This document shows positions 35,135-42,400 of a DNA stretch of 64,000 nt, in pieces (position 1 is the first letter of the stretch; every line of letters starts with the position of its first letter). Source of the stretch: Candidatus Zixiibacteriota bacterium (GTDB taxonomy: Bacteria; Zixibacteria; MSB-5A5; GN15; FEB-12). The position numbers and the translations under genes are program-made. Location of the stretch: the NCBI GenBank assembly GCA_034003725.1, contig JAVEYB010000004.1, positions 186,001 to 250,000 of the forward strand. The letters are read 5' to 3'. The notes below the pieces were generated by a model that was not told the DNA's origin, made no database searches, and saw nothing but the letters and a program-made list of their open reading frames with translations.

Positions 35135-35501
35135 CCAGATTAGATGTGAAAGCGAGTAGGCCGAGGCTGCTTGCAGCCCGGCATCGGTATACGCCATCAT
35201 GCTGAGCGGAGTCGAAGCATGACCCGACGCGCCTGGCGTACGTCCTCGTGCGCCGCGTGACCCTGACAACATCACTCTGACTCACCCACCGTCACCCTGA
35301 ACCACCACAACGTCACCCTGCGCCTGTCGAAGGGTGACGACCGAACAGGCCGCAGACATGTCATTCCCTCGAAAGAGGGAATCTATCTTCTCGGAAGACA
35401 CATCAACGATGTGTCATTCCGGTCCGCTCGAGGCAAGAGTCCCCCACAACTTGCTGTGGGCGACCCAGCCTGTCGAAGGGTGACGGCTACGAGGACTTTG
35501 T
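35135..35501. other. Repeat-rich intergenic region
   Basis: I see only short inverted repeats here: CATGCT/AGCATG (35198-35221, with GAGCGGAGTCGA between), the dispersed repeat at 35233-35259, GTCACCCT/AGGGTGAC around GCGCCTGTCGA (35312-35338), TTCCCTC/GAGGGAA (35364-35381) and a half copy CCTGTCGAAGGGTGACGG near 35469-35486. Similar CTGTCGAAGGGTGA elements recur at 36249-36275. Confidence 0.6.
35233..35259 (-). repeat. Inverted copy of the dispersed repeat
   Basis: Read on the minus strand this 27-bp stretch contains GGCGCACGAGGACGTACGCC, the same core as 33986-34014. It lies in the repeat-rich gap after the DMT transporter gene. Confidence 0.7.
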
Positions 35502-36092
35502 CTACCCTGCTTCGTCTCCCAGTTCCCAGAATAGATAACTGTCCGCATCATATGCCCTACAGATGATTGTGAGAGTGGATCGGGCAAGATGACTAAAGAC
35601 CACTGATCCGATTTCGGCCTGAGGCTCCAGACTGAGACCAGTTGGTAGACTCGACAGAAAAATCAGATCAAGCCAGTTGCCTCCAGACTCGTTTAGGTCC
35701 CTCACAATCATTTCGTCGGAGTCCGTCGGAAGCAAGAGATGGTAAATGTTATCTCCTTCGAAGCACATACGTGACGTGAACTTCTCAACCACAGGATCGC
35801 CACGGTTGAATCCTGCGTTTTCCGCTACTGCGACCTTGGTCGAGTCCAGGCTCAAATGTGATCGGATGGCCGACATCAGAAACCGGTCCACGTTCTCCGA
35901 ACTCACTATCTGTAATCGGTCGAATTCGTAGAGTGCTTTGTCATCGTAATTGTGAGGAAGGTAAGTGTGCACGCGCCCCTCGCTGGGGGTAATCCTTCCA
36001 AGCAAGGCTCGCGCCACAGAACCTCCCCAGTGGAGCTGCTCGAAGATATACTCGTTCGCCGATTCATTTAGATTGAAGCGTCTGTACGCCAT
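35502..36092 (-). CDS. Hypothetical protein
   Basis: I do not recognise this 196-residue protein. It has no signal peptide, membrane helix or known motif; composition is ordinary and slightly acidic. The N-terminus (MAYRRFNLNESANEYIFEQL) is amphipathic and the middle mixes helices and strands (LQIVSSENVDRFLMSAIRSH, MCFEGDNIYHLLLPTDSDEM). AAGGA lies about 9 nt before the ATG, supporting translation. It is flanked on both sides by intergenic repeats and stands alone; it may be a lineage-specific or recently acquired gene. Confidence 0.65.
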   Translation of the reverse strand: MAYRRFNLNESANEYIFEQLHWGGSVARALLGRITPSEGRVHTYLPHNYDDKALYEFDRLQIVSSENVDRFLMSAIRSHLSLDSTKVAVAENAGFNRGDPVVEKFTSRMCFEGDNIYHLLLPTDSDEMIVRDLNESGGNWLDLIFLSSLPTGLSLEPQAEIGSVVFSHLARSTLTIICRAYDADSYLFWELGDEAG

Positions 36093-36182
36093 CGGTCCCG
36101 TTCCTTATCGCTTCGCTGCCCTTGCATCGCACAAACCAGCCGGTCCGAAGAAGAAGAAGAAGTTGACTGAGTATCCGAGTAA

Positions 36183-36201
36183 CCCACCCCTCTGGGGTGG
36201 G
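36183..36201. repeat. REP-like hairpin (CCCACCCC/GGGGTGGG)
   Basis: Eight-base arms CCCACCCC and GGGGTGGG flank the loop TCT. The same arms with loop TCC occur twice next to the transposase gene at 41461-41967, five kb away. Confidence 0.7.
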
Positions 36202-36248
36202 TGACATCACCGCGTGCCCTCCCCAACGTCACCCTGAGCCAACACCCC

Positions 36249-36275
36249 GTCACCCTGAGCCTGTCGAAGGGTGAC
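36249..36275. repeat. CTGTCGAAGGGTGA-type inverted repeat
   Basis: GTCACCCT (36249-36256) and AGGGTGAC (36268-36275) flank GAGCCTGTCGA. The element matches 35312-35338 except in the loop. Repeats of this kind are common in intergenic DNA of many bacteria. Confidence 0.65.
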
Positions 36276-36313
36276 GGCATGGCGGGTTCGAAGACGGACC
36301 CGCCCTACGAGGA

Positions 36314-36949
36314 CTAGTACTTGTCGATTCTCCGGCCCTTCTTGCGCGTGACAGGGATAGAGAGGGCAACATCCTCGTACACGATTTTGTCAATAATGCC
36401 GACTATCTCGAAATCGATCGTGATCGTCGCTTCTTTGACTGACTTGTGAAACGGCAAGGGCGCGATACTCAGTATATCCCGCCCGCCGTATCGCTCATTC
36501 TCGACAAGTAAGGAGTCAACTCCAAGTTGAGTCACGGTCCCATCCTGCTCCACCTGAATAGACTTGATCGAAAAATCGAAATACCGGCCGTCCTGCTCAG
36601 CCAATGAGGACAACTCTCCATCGAAATAGTAGACTACGTCCAGGGCCACATAGTCGATGTTGCTGTCGGCCGGCTGGAAGTTCTGATAGTAGGCCTTCTG
36701 TTCCTCGGTCGCAGCGGCGCGACTGAGACGCGCCGGATCACCGTGGCGTTCGACCAGGTATTCCTCCGACACCACGCTGATCTCAAGTGCACCGTGCTGC
36801 GCCTCACGGCTCTCATAGCCGGTCTCATAGTGGTGGAAGGAGTAGCAGCTAATGGAAATCAACGAGGCCAGGAAAACCAGGAGTACACCGCCGACTCTCC
36901 ACCATCGGTCCCACCAAACGCGCGATAGTACCTGTTCCGATGCTGCCAA
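36314..36949 (-). CDS. Hypothetical membrane-anchored protein or lipoprotein
   Basis: I do not recognise a family. After a short charged start comes a hydrophobic helix VGGVLLVFLASLISISC that could be a membrane anchor or, with Cys in SISC, a lipoprotein signal. The rest (about 180 residues) is soluble and strand-rich (IDYVALDVVYYFDGELSSLA, ATITIDFEIVGIIDKIVYED) and ends in basic RKKGRRIDKY. I propose a TTG start at 36949, preceded by GGGAAGG. The frame runs on to 37183, but that part crosses repeats and the hairpin TCCTGC/GCAGGA (37088-37103) and reads like non-coding DNA. The start is uncertain. Confidence 0.55.
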   Translation of the reverse strand: MAASEQVLSRVWWDRWWRVGGVLLVFLASLISISCYSFHHYETGYESREAQHGALEISVVSEEYLVERHGDPARLSRAAATEEQKAYYQNFQPADSNIDYVALDVVYYFDGELSSLAEQDGRYFDFSIKSIQVEQDGTVTQLGVDSLLVENERYGGRDILSIAPLPFHKSVKEATITIDFEIVGIIDKIVYEDVALSIPVTRKKGRRIDKY

Positions 36950-37058
36950 CTGAGCCTTCCCTTCGTTGTCCCCACCAACTCGATGGTGATCGTGTGATTG
37001 TACCAATTTATACAAACGTCGCAGGATCGGGAAAGGAAAAACGTTGTGGGTGATGTGA

Positions 37059-37074
37059 GGTCGCCTGACAGCAC
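37059..37074. repeat. Half copy of the GTCAGGCG/CGCCTGAC repeat
   Basis: GGTCGCCTGACAGCAC is identical to the right half of the palindromic repeat at 42246-42275. Only this arm is present here. Confidence 0.5.
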
Positions 37075-37149
37075 GGAGAAGATAGACTCCTGCCTTCGCA
37101 GGAGTGACAGAACTCCGTTCTGTTCCATCGAAGGAAACCACACCCCCAC

Positions 37150-37180
37150 AAAAAAAGGCGGGCCCTTCGGGCCCGCCTTT
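37150..37180 (-). terminator. Strong intrinsic terminator of the NfnB-like gene
   Basis: A 9-bp GC stem (GGCGGGCCC 37157-37165, GGGCCCGCC 37169-37177) with a 3-nt loop and A/T extension is followed on the minus strand by seven Ts (37156-37150). It lies 24 nt past the stop of the flavoprotein gene. Confidence 0.9.
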
Positions 37181-37203
37181 CAATCGTCATCAATCAACCG
37201 CGC

Positions 37204-38628
37204 TCACTTCGGCGCGCCGCTCATCAGGTACTGATGAATTGCCCGGGCGGCTTTTTTACCGGCGCCCGCGGCGAGAATCACGGTCGCACCGCCGGTCACG
37301 ATATCACCGCCGGCGTAGACGCCCGGCCGCGAGGTCTGCATCGTGTCCGGGTTCACCGTGATGTTCCCCCAGCGGTTCGTCTCCAGGCCGGGCGTGGTCG
37401 ACTGGATCAGCGGGTTCGAGCTGTTGCCGATCGCCACCACGACCAGATCCACATCCATGGTGAAATTCGAGCCCTCGATCGGCACCGGGCGGCGTCGACC
37501 CGAATCATCGGGCGGACCCAGTTCCATCCGGAGACACTCCATCTGCCTGACCCGTCCGTGCTCGTCGCCGATAAACCGGATCGGGGTCGTGAGCATGTGG
37601 AACTCGATCCCTTCTTCCATGGCGTGATGAATCTCTTCGGCACGCGCCGGCATCTCGGCCTCGGAGCGACGGTAGACGATGTACGAATGATCCGCCCCTA
37701 GCCGTTTCGATGTCCGCACGGCGTCCATGGCCGTATTACCACCGCCCAGCACCGCGACATTTTTGCCCCGGATGATCGGCGTGTCATAATCGTCTTCGTC
37801 AAACGCCCGCATCAAATTCGAGCGCGTCAGGTATTCGTTGGCCGAATAGATACCGATCAACTGCTCGCCGGGAATGCCCATGAAATTCGGCAGACCGGCG
37901 CCGGTCCCGATGAAGATTGCATCGAAACCCATCTCGAACAGCTCGTCGATCGTCTCCATCTTCCCGATCACGGTCGAGTTCTCGAACTTGACCCCGGTGT
38001 CTTTCAATACGTCACACTCGGCCTGCACGATATGTTTCGGCAGACGGAATTCGGGGATGCCGTACACCAGCACGCCGCCCGGTTTGTGCAGGGCCTCGAA
38101 CACGGTCACATCGTGACCGAGCTTGATCAGGTCGCCCGCCACCGTCAGCCCGGCTGGACCGGATCCGACCACGGCGACTCTTTTCCCGGTCGGCGCGGCC
38201 ACTGCCGGGATTTGCACGAGGTCGTGTTCGCGCTCGTAGTCGGCGACAAAGCGTTCCAGATGGCCGATCGCCACGGGCTTGAATTTTTTCGTCAGCACGC
38301 ACTTGATCTCGCACTGCTCTTCCTGCGGACAGACGCGCCCGCACACCGCCGGAAGGGAATTGGTCTCTTTGATTTTGCGCGCGGCTGCCGCGTAGTCTTT
38401 CTGGAGAACCAAGTTGATGAACCCCGGAATATCGACCTCAACCGGACAGCCGTCGATACACGGCGCTTTTTTGCACTCGAGACAGCGGGAGGCCTCTACC
38501 AGCGCCTGCTCTTCGGTCAGCCCGAACGGTACTTCGTTGAAATTGCGGACCCGATCCTCAGGCTTCTGCGCGGGCATCTGGGCCCGTGGGATTCTCATCC
38601 GCTCTTTTTTGTCGATCTTGTCAACCAT
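37204..38628 (-). CDS. NfnB/GltD-like flavoprotein subunit
   Basis: The 474-residue protein belongs to the glutamate-synthase small-subunit family. The N-terminus binds two 4Fe-4S clusters through Cys49, 52, 57, 61 and Cys96, 100, 106, 110; then come an FAD Rossmann motif (VAVVGSGPAGLTVAGDLIKL), the NADPH motif VAVLGGGNTAMDAVRTSKRL and the closing GVYAGGDIVTGGATVILAAG. Next to a DHODB-like partner, this pair matches NfnAB, the bifurcating ferredoxin:NADP oxidoreductase, although SudAB or a GltA-type glutamate synthase cannot be excluded. The ATG at 38628 follows GGTGG; longer in-frame starts overlap the partner gene. The gap from the partner is 19 bp. Confidence 0.85.
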   Translation of the reverse strand: MVDKIDKKERMRIPRAQMPAQKPEDRVRNFNEVPFGLTEEQALVEASRCLECKKAPCIDGCPVEVDIPGFINLVLQKDYAAAARKIKETNSLPAVCGRVCPQEEQCEIKCVLTKKFKPVAIGHLERFVADYEREHDLVQIPAVAAPTGKRVAVVGSGPAGLTVAGDLIKLGHDVTVFEALHKPGGVLVYGIPEFRLPKHIVQAECDVLKDTGVKFENSTVIGKMETIDELFEMGFDAIFIGTGAGLPNFMGIPGEQLIGIYSANEYLTRSNLMRAFDEDDYDTPIIRGKNVAVLGGGNTAMDAVRTSKRLGADHSYIVYRRSEAEMPARAEEIHHAMEEGIEFHMLTTPIRFIGDEHGRVRQMECLRMELGPPDDSGRRRPVPIEGSNFTMDVDLVVVAIGNSSNPLIQSTTPGLETNRWGNITVNPDTMQTSRPGVYAGGDIVTGGATVILAAGAGKKAARAIHQYLMSGAPK

Positions 38629-38647
38629 TACACATCCACCCTTGTCA

Positions 38648-39532
38648 TCACGCCTTTTTCTCACCCGGATATGTAAACTGCCGTACCGCCTTAGTCAGTC
38701 GACAATTGGGGTCTTCGAGGAGCTTTTTCATCGCCCGGCGTTCGTGGTCCTTGTATGCGCTCAACCGGCTCGTGAGAACGTCGAAATCCACGAGGTGGCC
38801 GTCGAAATCCGGACCGTCGACACACGCGAATCTTGTTTCACCGCCGACAGTCACGCGGCAACCGCCGCACATGCCCGTACCGTCGACCATCAGCGGATTC
38901 AACGATACCCACGTAGGAACCTCGAATTCTTTCGTCACGTTCGTGACCACGCGCATCATCGGGACCGGACCGATCGCCATCACCATGCCGATTTTCACCC
39001 CGTCGCGAAGCATCGAACCGAGAACGTCGGAAACGAATCCTTTGTGACCGTACGAACCGTCATCGGTGCACACGTGCAGCTCGTCAGCAACCGCGCGATG
39101 TTCTTTCTCGTAGAACAGCAGATCTTTCGTGCGTGCGCCGATTATGCTGATGACCCGGTTACCGGCTTCTTTGTAGGCCTGTGCGATCGGATAGACGGGC
39201 GCGATTCCGATCCCGCCGCCGACCACGCACGCGGTTCCCCAATTTTCCACATGTGAGGCAATCCCGAGCGGTCCGACGCAGTCGGAGATGGTTCCGCCGG
39301 CCCCAACGGTGGTCATCAGGGCCGAGGTTTTCCCTACTACCTGATAAATGATGGTGAGCAGTCCTTCGTCACGATCGAGCCCCGCGATAGACATCGGGAC
39401 CCTCTCCCCCTGTTCGTTGACGCGCAGGATAACGAATTGTCCGGCTTTGGCTTTCGAGACCAGTCGAGGGACCTCGACCCGCATTTTCCAGATCATCGGC
39501 CCCAGCTGCACGTTATCAACAACCCTCGGCAT
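38648..39532 (-). CDS. NfnA-like FAD/NAD-binding electron-transfer subunit
   Basis: The 294-residue protein has the ferredoxin-reductase fold of DHODB electron-transfer subunits: FAD-binding RVPMSIAGLDRDEGLLTIIY (about 45-64), the nucleotide loop ACVVGGGIGIAPVYPIAQAY (101-120) and a C-terminal 2Fe-2S motif DGTGMCGGCRV plus FACVDGP (Cys222, 225, 237). With the downstream flavoprotein it probably forms an Nfn complex that links NADH, NADPH and ferredoxin in the cytoplasm. The ATG at 39532 is preceded by GAGGGTGT; the frame extends 26 codons upstream without support. Confidence 0.87.
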   Translation of the reverse strand: MPRVVDNVQLGPMIWKMRVEVPRLVSKAKAGQFVILRVNEQGERVPMSIAGLDRDEGLLTIIYQVVGKTSALMTTVGAGGTISDCVGPLGIASHVENWGTACVVGGGIGIAPVYPIAQAYKEAGNRVISIIGARTKDLLFYEKEHRAVADELHVCTDDGSYGHKGFVSDVLGSMLRDGVKIGMVMAIGPVPMMRVVTNVTKEFEVPTWVSLNPLMVDGTGMCGGCRVTVGGETRFACVDGPDFDGHLVDFDVLTSRLSAYKDHERRAMKKLLEDPNCRLTKAVRQFTYPGEKKA

Positions 39533-39805
39533 ACACCCTCGTTGTGTTGTCCAGACCGTTTGCGCGGAACATACGCATACAGGACGAAAAAGCAAGGTTA
39601 TTTTGTCCATTTTTGTTCAAAACGATCAATTCACGCCTGTTTTTGGGCCGATCGGTCGTGTGGACAACTCCCCGGACGGCGACGTAAGACTCTCCGGCAT
39701 AAGCAATTGTCGGAACTGCCCGGTCACTCGGATATATCGGGACAAAACGGGTTTTTATTAGACCGGACGCTCGATTTTTCAACGATTTCCCGTGAAACGG
39801 AACAG

Positions 39806-39843
39806 AATATTTTTCGTATATAATGCTATATACCGAAAATATT
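39806..39843. promoter_or_regulatory. AT-rich inverted repeat, possible operator
   Basis: Left arm AATATTTTTCGTATATA and right arm TATATACCGAAAATATT (17 nt each, loop ATGC) pair with only two discrepancies. It lies 29 bp upstream of the -35 of the aminotransferase promoter, where an activator or a divergent repressor could bind. TATAAT (39819-39824) lies within it. Confidence 0.5.
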
Positions 39844-39871
39844 ACGGTGTCACCTGCGATAGAGAGAACAC

Positions 39872-39899
39872 TTGACAATCCTGCCGATTATTGTATATA
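39872..39899 (+). promoter_or_regulatory. Sigma-70 promoter of the aminotransferase gene
   Basis: A perfect TTGACA (39872-39877), a 16-bp spacer and TATATA (39894-39899) give one of the best promoter matches in the window. Transcription would start near 39906, about 46 nt before the ATG. Confidence 0.8.
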
Positions 39900-39951
39900 T
39901 GATTGCTGGTTTGCTGATCGATGAACTCTTAGACTGAAATGGGGTGACGAC

Positions 39952-41235
39952 ATGGCTACGATCAACACCATGACCAAAGCGCCGTTTGGTTTTTCGGCGC
40001 TGCCCGATTCCGATATCTTTCATGCCGAGAAAAATTTCGGGGCGCACCATTACGGTCGTATTGATCTGGTCGTGCGCAAGGCCGAAGGCTGCTGGTTGAC
40101 CAACCAGGAAGAAAAGAAGTTCTTTGATTGCCTTGCGGCCTACTCGGCGGCCAACCAGGGTCACCACCATCCGCACATTGTCAACGCGCTTGTACAGGCC
40201 CTGCAGGGGCACTATGCCTCGGTGATTTCCAACGTGGTCTATACCGACAGTCTCGGCGTATTCCTGAAGCGTCTGGCCACCATGGTTCCGCAGCTTGGCC
40301 CGCGTTTCGGCGCCAACGGCAACAAAGTCCTGCCGAAAAACGGCGGGGTGGAATCGGTTGAAACGGCGGTCAAACTGGCCCGCTACTACGGTTGGAAAGA
40401 GAAGGGCATCGAGGACGGCAAGCAGGAGATTATCGTCTTCGAGCGCAACTTCCACGGACGCATGATCACGACGGTCTCCTTCTCACCGACCAAAAAATAC
40501 AAAGAAGGTTTCGGGCCGCTGACGCCCGGATTCAAGACCGCCCCGTACGGCGATCTGGCCGCGGTAGAGAAGCTGATCACGCCCAACACCTGCGGTATCC
40601 TGATCGAGCCGGGTCAGGGCGAAGGCGGCATGTATCTTCCGCCAAAGGGTTTCCTGAAAGGGCTGCGCGAACTCGCCGACAAAAACGACATCATTCTCAT
40701 TTTCGATGAAATCCAGGTCGGGCTCGGACGGACCGGCAAGATGTTCTGTTTCGAGCATGAAAACGTCATCCCCGATGCGATCACGCTCGGCAAGGCGATT
40801 TCCGGCGGGCTGGTGCCGCTGTCGTGTACGGTGGCCAACAGCAAGCTGATGGATCTGGTCTTTCAGCCCGGTCGCGATGGTTCCACCTATGGCGGGTATC
40901 CGCTGGCCTGTGTCGCGGGCAACGCCGCGCTTGACGTGCTCGAAAACGAGCATCTCCCCCAGCGCGCCGCCGAGATGGGCAAAAAGCTCAAAGCCCGGAT
41001 CGACGAGATCGCCTCGCGCTCGGACAAGGTGAAGGAAGTGCGCGGGCTCGGGCTGTTTATCGGGATCGAGGTCAACGACGGCGACGCGATGAAGTATTGC
41101 CGGAAGCTGCTGGAGATCGGCGTGCTGGCGAACGATTCGTACGGCAAGACGATCCGCATCTCTCCGCCGCTGGTCCTGACCGACGCCGACATCGACTACC
41201 TGGCCGAACGGCTGGAAAAGGTGCTGGTGGGATAA
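39952..41235 (+). CDS. rocD: Ornithine-oxo-acid aminotransferase (class III)
   Basis: The 427-residue PLP enzyme probably transfers the delta-amino group of ornithine to 2-oxoglutarate, linking arginine and proline metabolism. I see FGAHHYGRIDLVVRKAEGCW and AYSAANQGHHHPHI, typical of ornithine aminotransferases, the cofactor-binding VFERNFHGRMITTVSFS, DEIQVGLGRTGKMFCFEHE and the Schiff-base Lys281 in ITLGKAISGG. Two internal segments (KVLPKNGGVESVETAVKLAR) differ slightly from the common MNTGAEAVETAIK form. Acetylornithine aminotransferase is the main alternative. GGGGTG precedes the ATG. It is monocistronic, with its own promoter and terminator. Confidence 0.85.
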   Translation: MATINTMTKAPFGFSALPDSDIFHAEKNFGAHHYGRIDLVVRKAEGCWLTNQEEKKFFDCLAAYSAANQGHHHPHIVNALVQALQGHYASVISNVVYTDSLGVFLKRLATMVPQLGPRFGANGNKVLPKNGGVESVETAVKLARYYGWKEKGIEDGKQEIIVFERNFHGRMITTVSFSPTKKYKEGFGPLTPGFKTAPYGDLAAVEKLITPNTCGILIEPGQGEGGMYLPPKGFLKGLRELADKNDIILIFDEIQVGLGRTGKMFCFEHENVIPDAITLGKAISGGLVPLSCTVANSKLMDLVFQPGRDGSTYGGYPLACVAGNAALDVLENEHLPQRAAEMGKKLKARIDEIASRSDKVKEVRGLGLFIGIEVNDGDAMKYCRKLLEIGVLANDSYGKTIRISPPLVLTDADIDYLAERLEKVLVG

Positions 41236-41260
41236 GCGCGATTTACGACGCTCGAATCAC

Positions 41261-41297
41261 AAAGGCGGCCCTGCAAAAAGCGGGGCCGCCTTTTTGT
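41261..41297 (+). terminator. Intrinsic terminator of the aminotransferase gene
   Basis: An 11-bp perfect stem (AAAGGCGGCCC 41261-41271, GGGCCGCCTTT 41283-41293) with an 11-nt loop ends in TTTTTG. It begins 26 nt past the stop codon. Confidence 0.9.
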
Positions 41298-41350
41298 TGG
41301 TTCAAACAGACCGAGGATGCACATTCCAGCCTAAGGTTCGGATCGAGTCG

Positions 41351-41369
41351 CCCACCCCTCCGGGGTGGG
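41351..41369. repeat. REP-like hairpin next to the transposase gene
   Basis: CCCACCCC (41351-41358) and GGGGTGGG (41362-41369) flank TCC. It is preceded by GATCGAGTCG, as is the copy at 41432-41450, so the repeat unit includes this 5' tag. Confidence 0.8.
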
Positions 41370-41431
41370 TTCATCAGACACTCGCCCAATCGAGTCGCAG
41401 ACCCAATCGAGTCACTCGTCCGATCGAGTCG

Positions 41432-41450
41432 CCCACCCCTCCGGGGTGGG
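41432..41450. repeat. REP-like hairpin, second copy
   Basis: This has the same arms and loop as 41351-41369 and the same 5' GATCGAGTCG tag. It lies 10 bp beyond the 3' end of the transposase gene. CAATCGAGTC repeats fill the space between the two copies. Confidence 0.8.
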
Positions 41451-41460
41451 TACATGGCAA

Positions 41461-41967
41461 CTACATCCCATCGATCTCAAGCAGTATCTGCCCCTCTCCC
41501 CGATACCAATTATAACTCGACCAGGGCCATTCCGACGAATGCTCGACCAATCCCCGCCTGACCGGATTACTGTGGCAATACTCGACCTTCGTCCGCACGA
41601 CCAGCTCATTGCGACAGTTGTGATCAAAGCACCGGCGTTCCCAGACGGCCGGACTCCCGTCGTTTCGTCTCAGCACCGGTATCCTTGATTCGGGTGAGCG
41701 CATAATCTGCTGCGATGTCCAGCTCTTGAGTAACCCGATCACATGACCCAGGCGCGTGTCATCTGAGGGGAGCAGTACGAGGTGAACGTGGTCCGGCATC
41801 AGGACCCATGCGATGATCCGCACGCCGCGTTTGACGCGAAGATGGTCCAGGCTTCGAATCAGGATATCGCGCGCAAAACTATCACTTAAGTACGGATAGT
41901 TTCGGAAACAAGAGAAGGTTACGAATCTGGCCGTACCGAGGTTGTCGAAGTGACGCAGGTTGGTCAT
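41461..41967 (-). CDS. REP-associated tyrosine transposase (RAYT, Y1 family)
   Basis: The 168-residue protein is a single-domain Y1 (HUH) nuclease of the TnpA_REP type: the metal site is His60-Val-His62 in LMPDHVHLVLL and the nucleophile is probably Tyr130 in KVEYCHSNPVRRGLV. Family segments RFVTFSCFRNYPYLSD, KSWTSQQIMR and SEWPWSSYNWYRGE are intact, so it is probably functional. RAYTs are domesticated relatives of IS200/IS605 transposases that act on REP hairpins. Here REP-like hairpins lie on both sides (41351-41369, 41432-41450 and 42017-42035). It has no obvious ribosome site. Confidence 0.9.
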   Translation of the reverse strand: MTNLRHFDNLGTARFVTFSCFRNYPYLSDSFARDILIRSLDHLRVKRGVRIIAWVLMPDHVHLVLLPSDDTRLGHVIGLLKSWTSQQIMRSPESRIPVLRRNDGSPAVWERRCFDHNCRNELVVRTKVEYCHSNPVRRGLVEHSSEWPWSSYNWYRGEGQILLEIDGM

Positions 41968-42016
41968 GTCGGATTATAGCACGTCAGACTGACAGCGCCG
42001 GTCAGTGAAAAGCAAT

Positions 42017-42035
42017 CCCACCCGAGACGGGTGGG
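42017..42035. repeat. REP-like hairpin variant (CCCACCCG/CGGGTGGG)
   Basis: Arms CCCACCCG (42017-42024) and CGGGTGGG (42028-42035) flank AGA. It differs from the 41351 family by one compensated base pair and lies 50 bp from the 5' end of the transposase gene. Confidence 0.75.
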
Positions 42036-42245
42036 CTACTCGGCTATTCGTGGCTTTTGATCGGCTATGCCAAAGCTACTATGACTCGCTACCGCTTTCA
42101 ATCACTTTGAGTGTTTTTTCCCGCACTTTCCCCGCAACTTCGATGGTGATCCGAAAAATGCCGGCTTTTATAGAACACTCGCGCGCGGGAACCAGTCCGA
42201 AACGTCATGACGTGTCGCTTTGGCGACCTACAGACAGGCAAACCG

Positions 42246-42275
42246 GTGCCGTCAGGCGGGGTCGCCTGACAGCAC
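42246..42275. repeat. Palindromic repeat GTGCCGTCAGGCG, copy 1
   Basis: GTGCCGTCAGGCG (42246-42258) pairs with CGCCTGACAGCAC (42263-42275) with one wobble pair and loop GGGT. A second copy is at 42326-42354 and half a copy at 37059-37074. Confidence 0.75.
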
Positions 42276-42325
42276 TCGCATAGGCTTTTTCAACAAGCCC
42301 AGACGGGTGGGCTACTCGGCCGACA

Positions 42326-42354
42326 GTGCCGTCAGGCGGGTCGCCCGACAGCAC
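42326..42354. repeat. Palindromic repeat GTGCCGTCAGGCG, copy 2
   Basis: This has the same left arm as copy 1; the right arm is CGCCCGACAGCAC, one base different. The two copies are 80 bp apart. Confidence 0.7.
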
Positions 42355-42400
42355 CTCAACCGGACAGCATCACACCGGACCGCGCGCAAACCCGACGGCA

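Larger units (their letters stand above)
39533..39951. other. Divergent promoter region with AT-rich palindrome
   Basis: This 419-bp gap separates the flavoprotein pair (minus) from the aminotransferase gene (plus). It contains a 38-bp near-perfect inverted repeat at 39806-39843 and a strong promoter at 39872-39899, both annotated separately. The minus-strand promoter is not evident. Confidence 0.55.
41968..42400. other. Repeat cluster upstream of the transposase gene
   Basis: No gene is seen. The region holds a REP-like hairpin at 42017-42035, two copies of a second palindromic repeat (42246-42275 and 42326-42354) and a repeated GACGGGTGGGCTACTCGG tag (42026-42043 and 42302-42319). Confidence 0.65.

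Noticed and set aside
36950-37183. N-terminal extension of the hypothetical lipoprotein gene
   Set aside because: The extension crosses a TCCTGC/GCAGGA hairpin and a repeat half copy and encodes VTPAKAG, a peptide produced by intergenic repeats; the hydrophobic leader begins later.
41461-41967. Complete insertion sequence
   Set aside because: The transposase gene has no terminal inverted repeats, target-site duplication or partner tnpB; the flanking hairpins fit a RAYT/REP arrangement instead.
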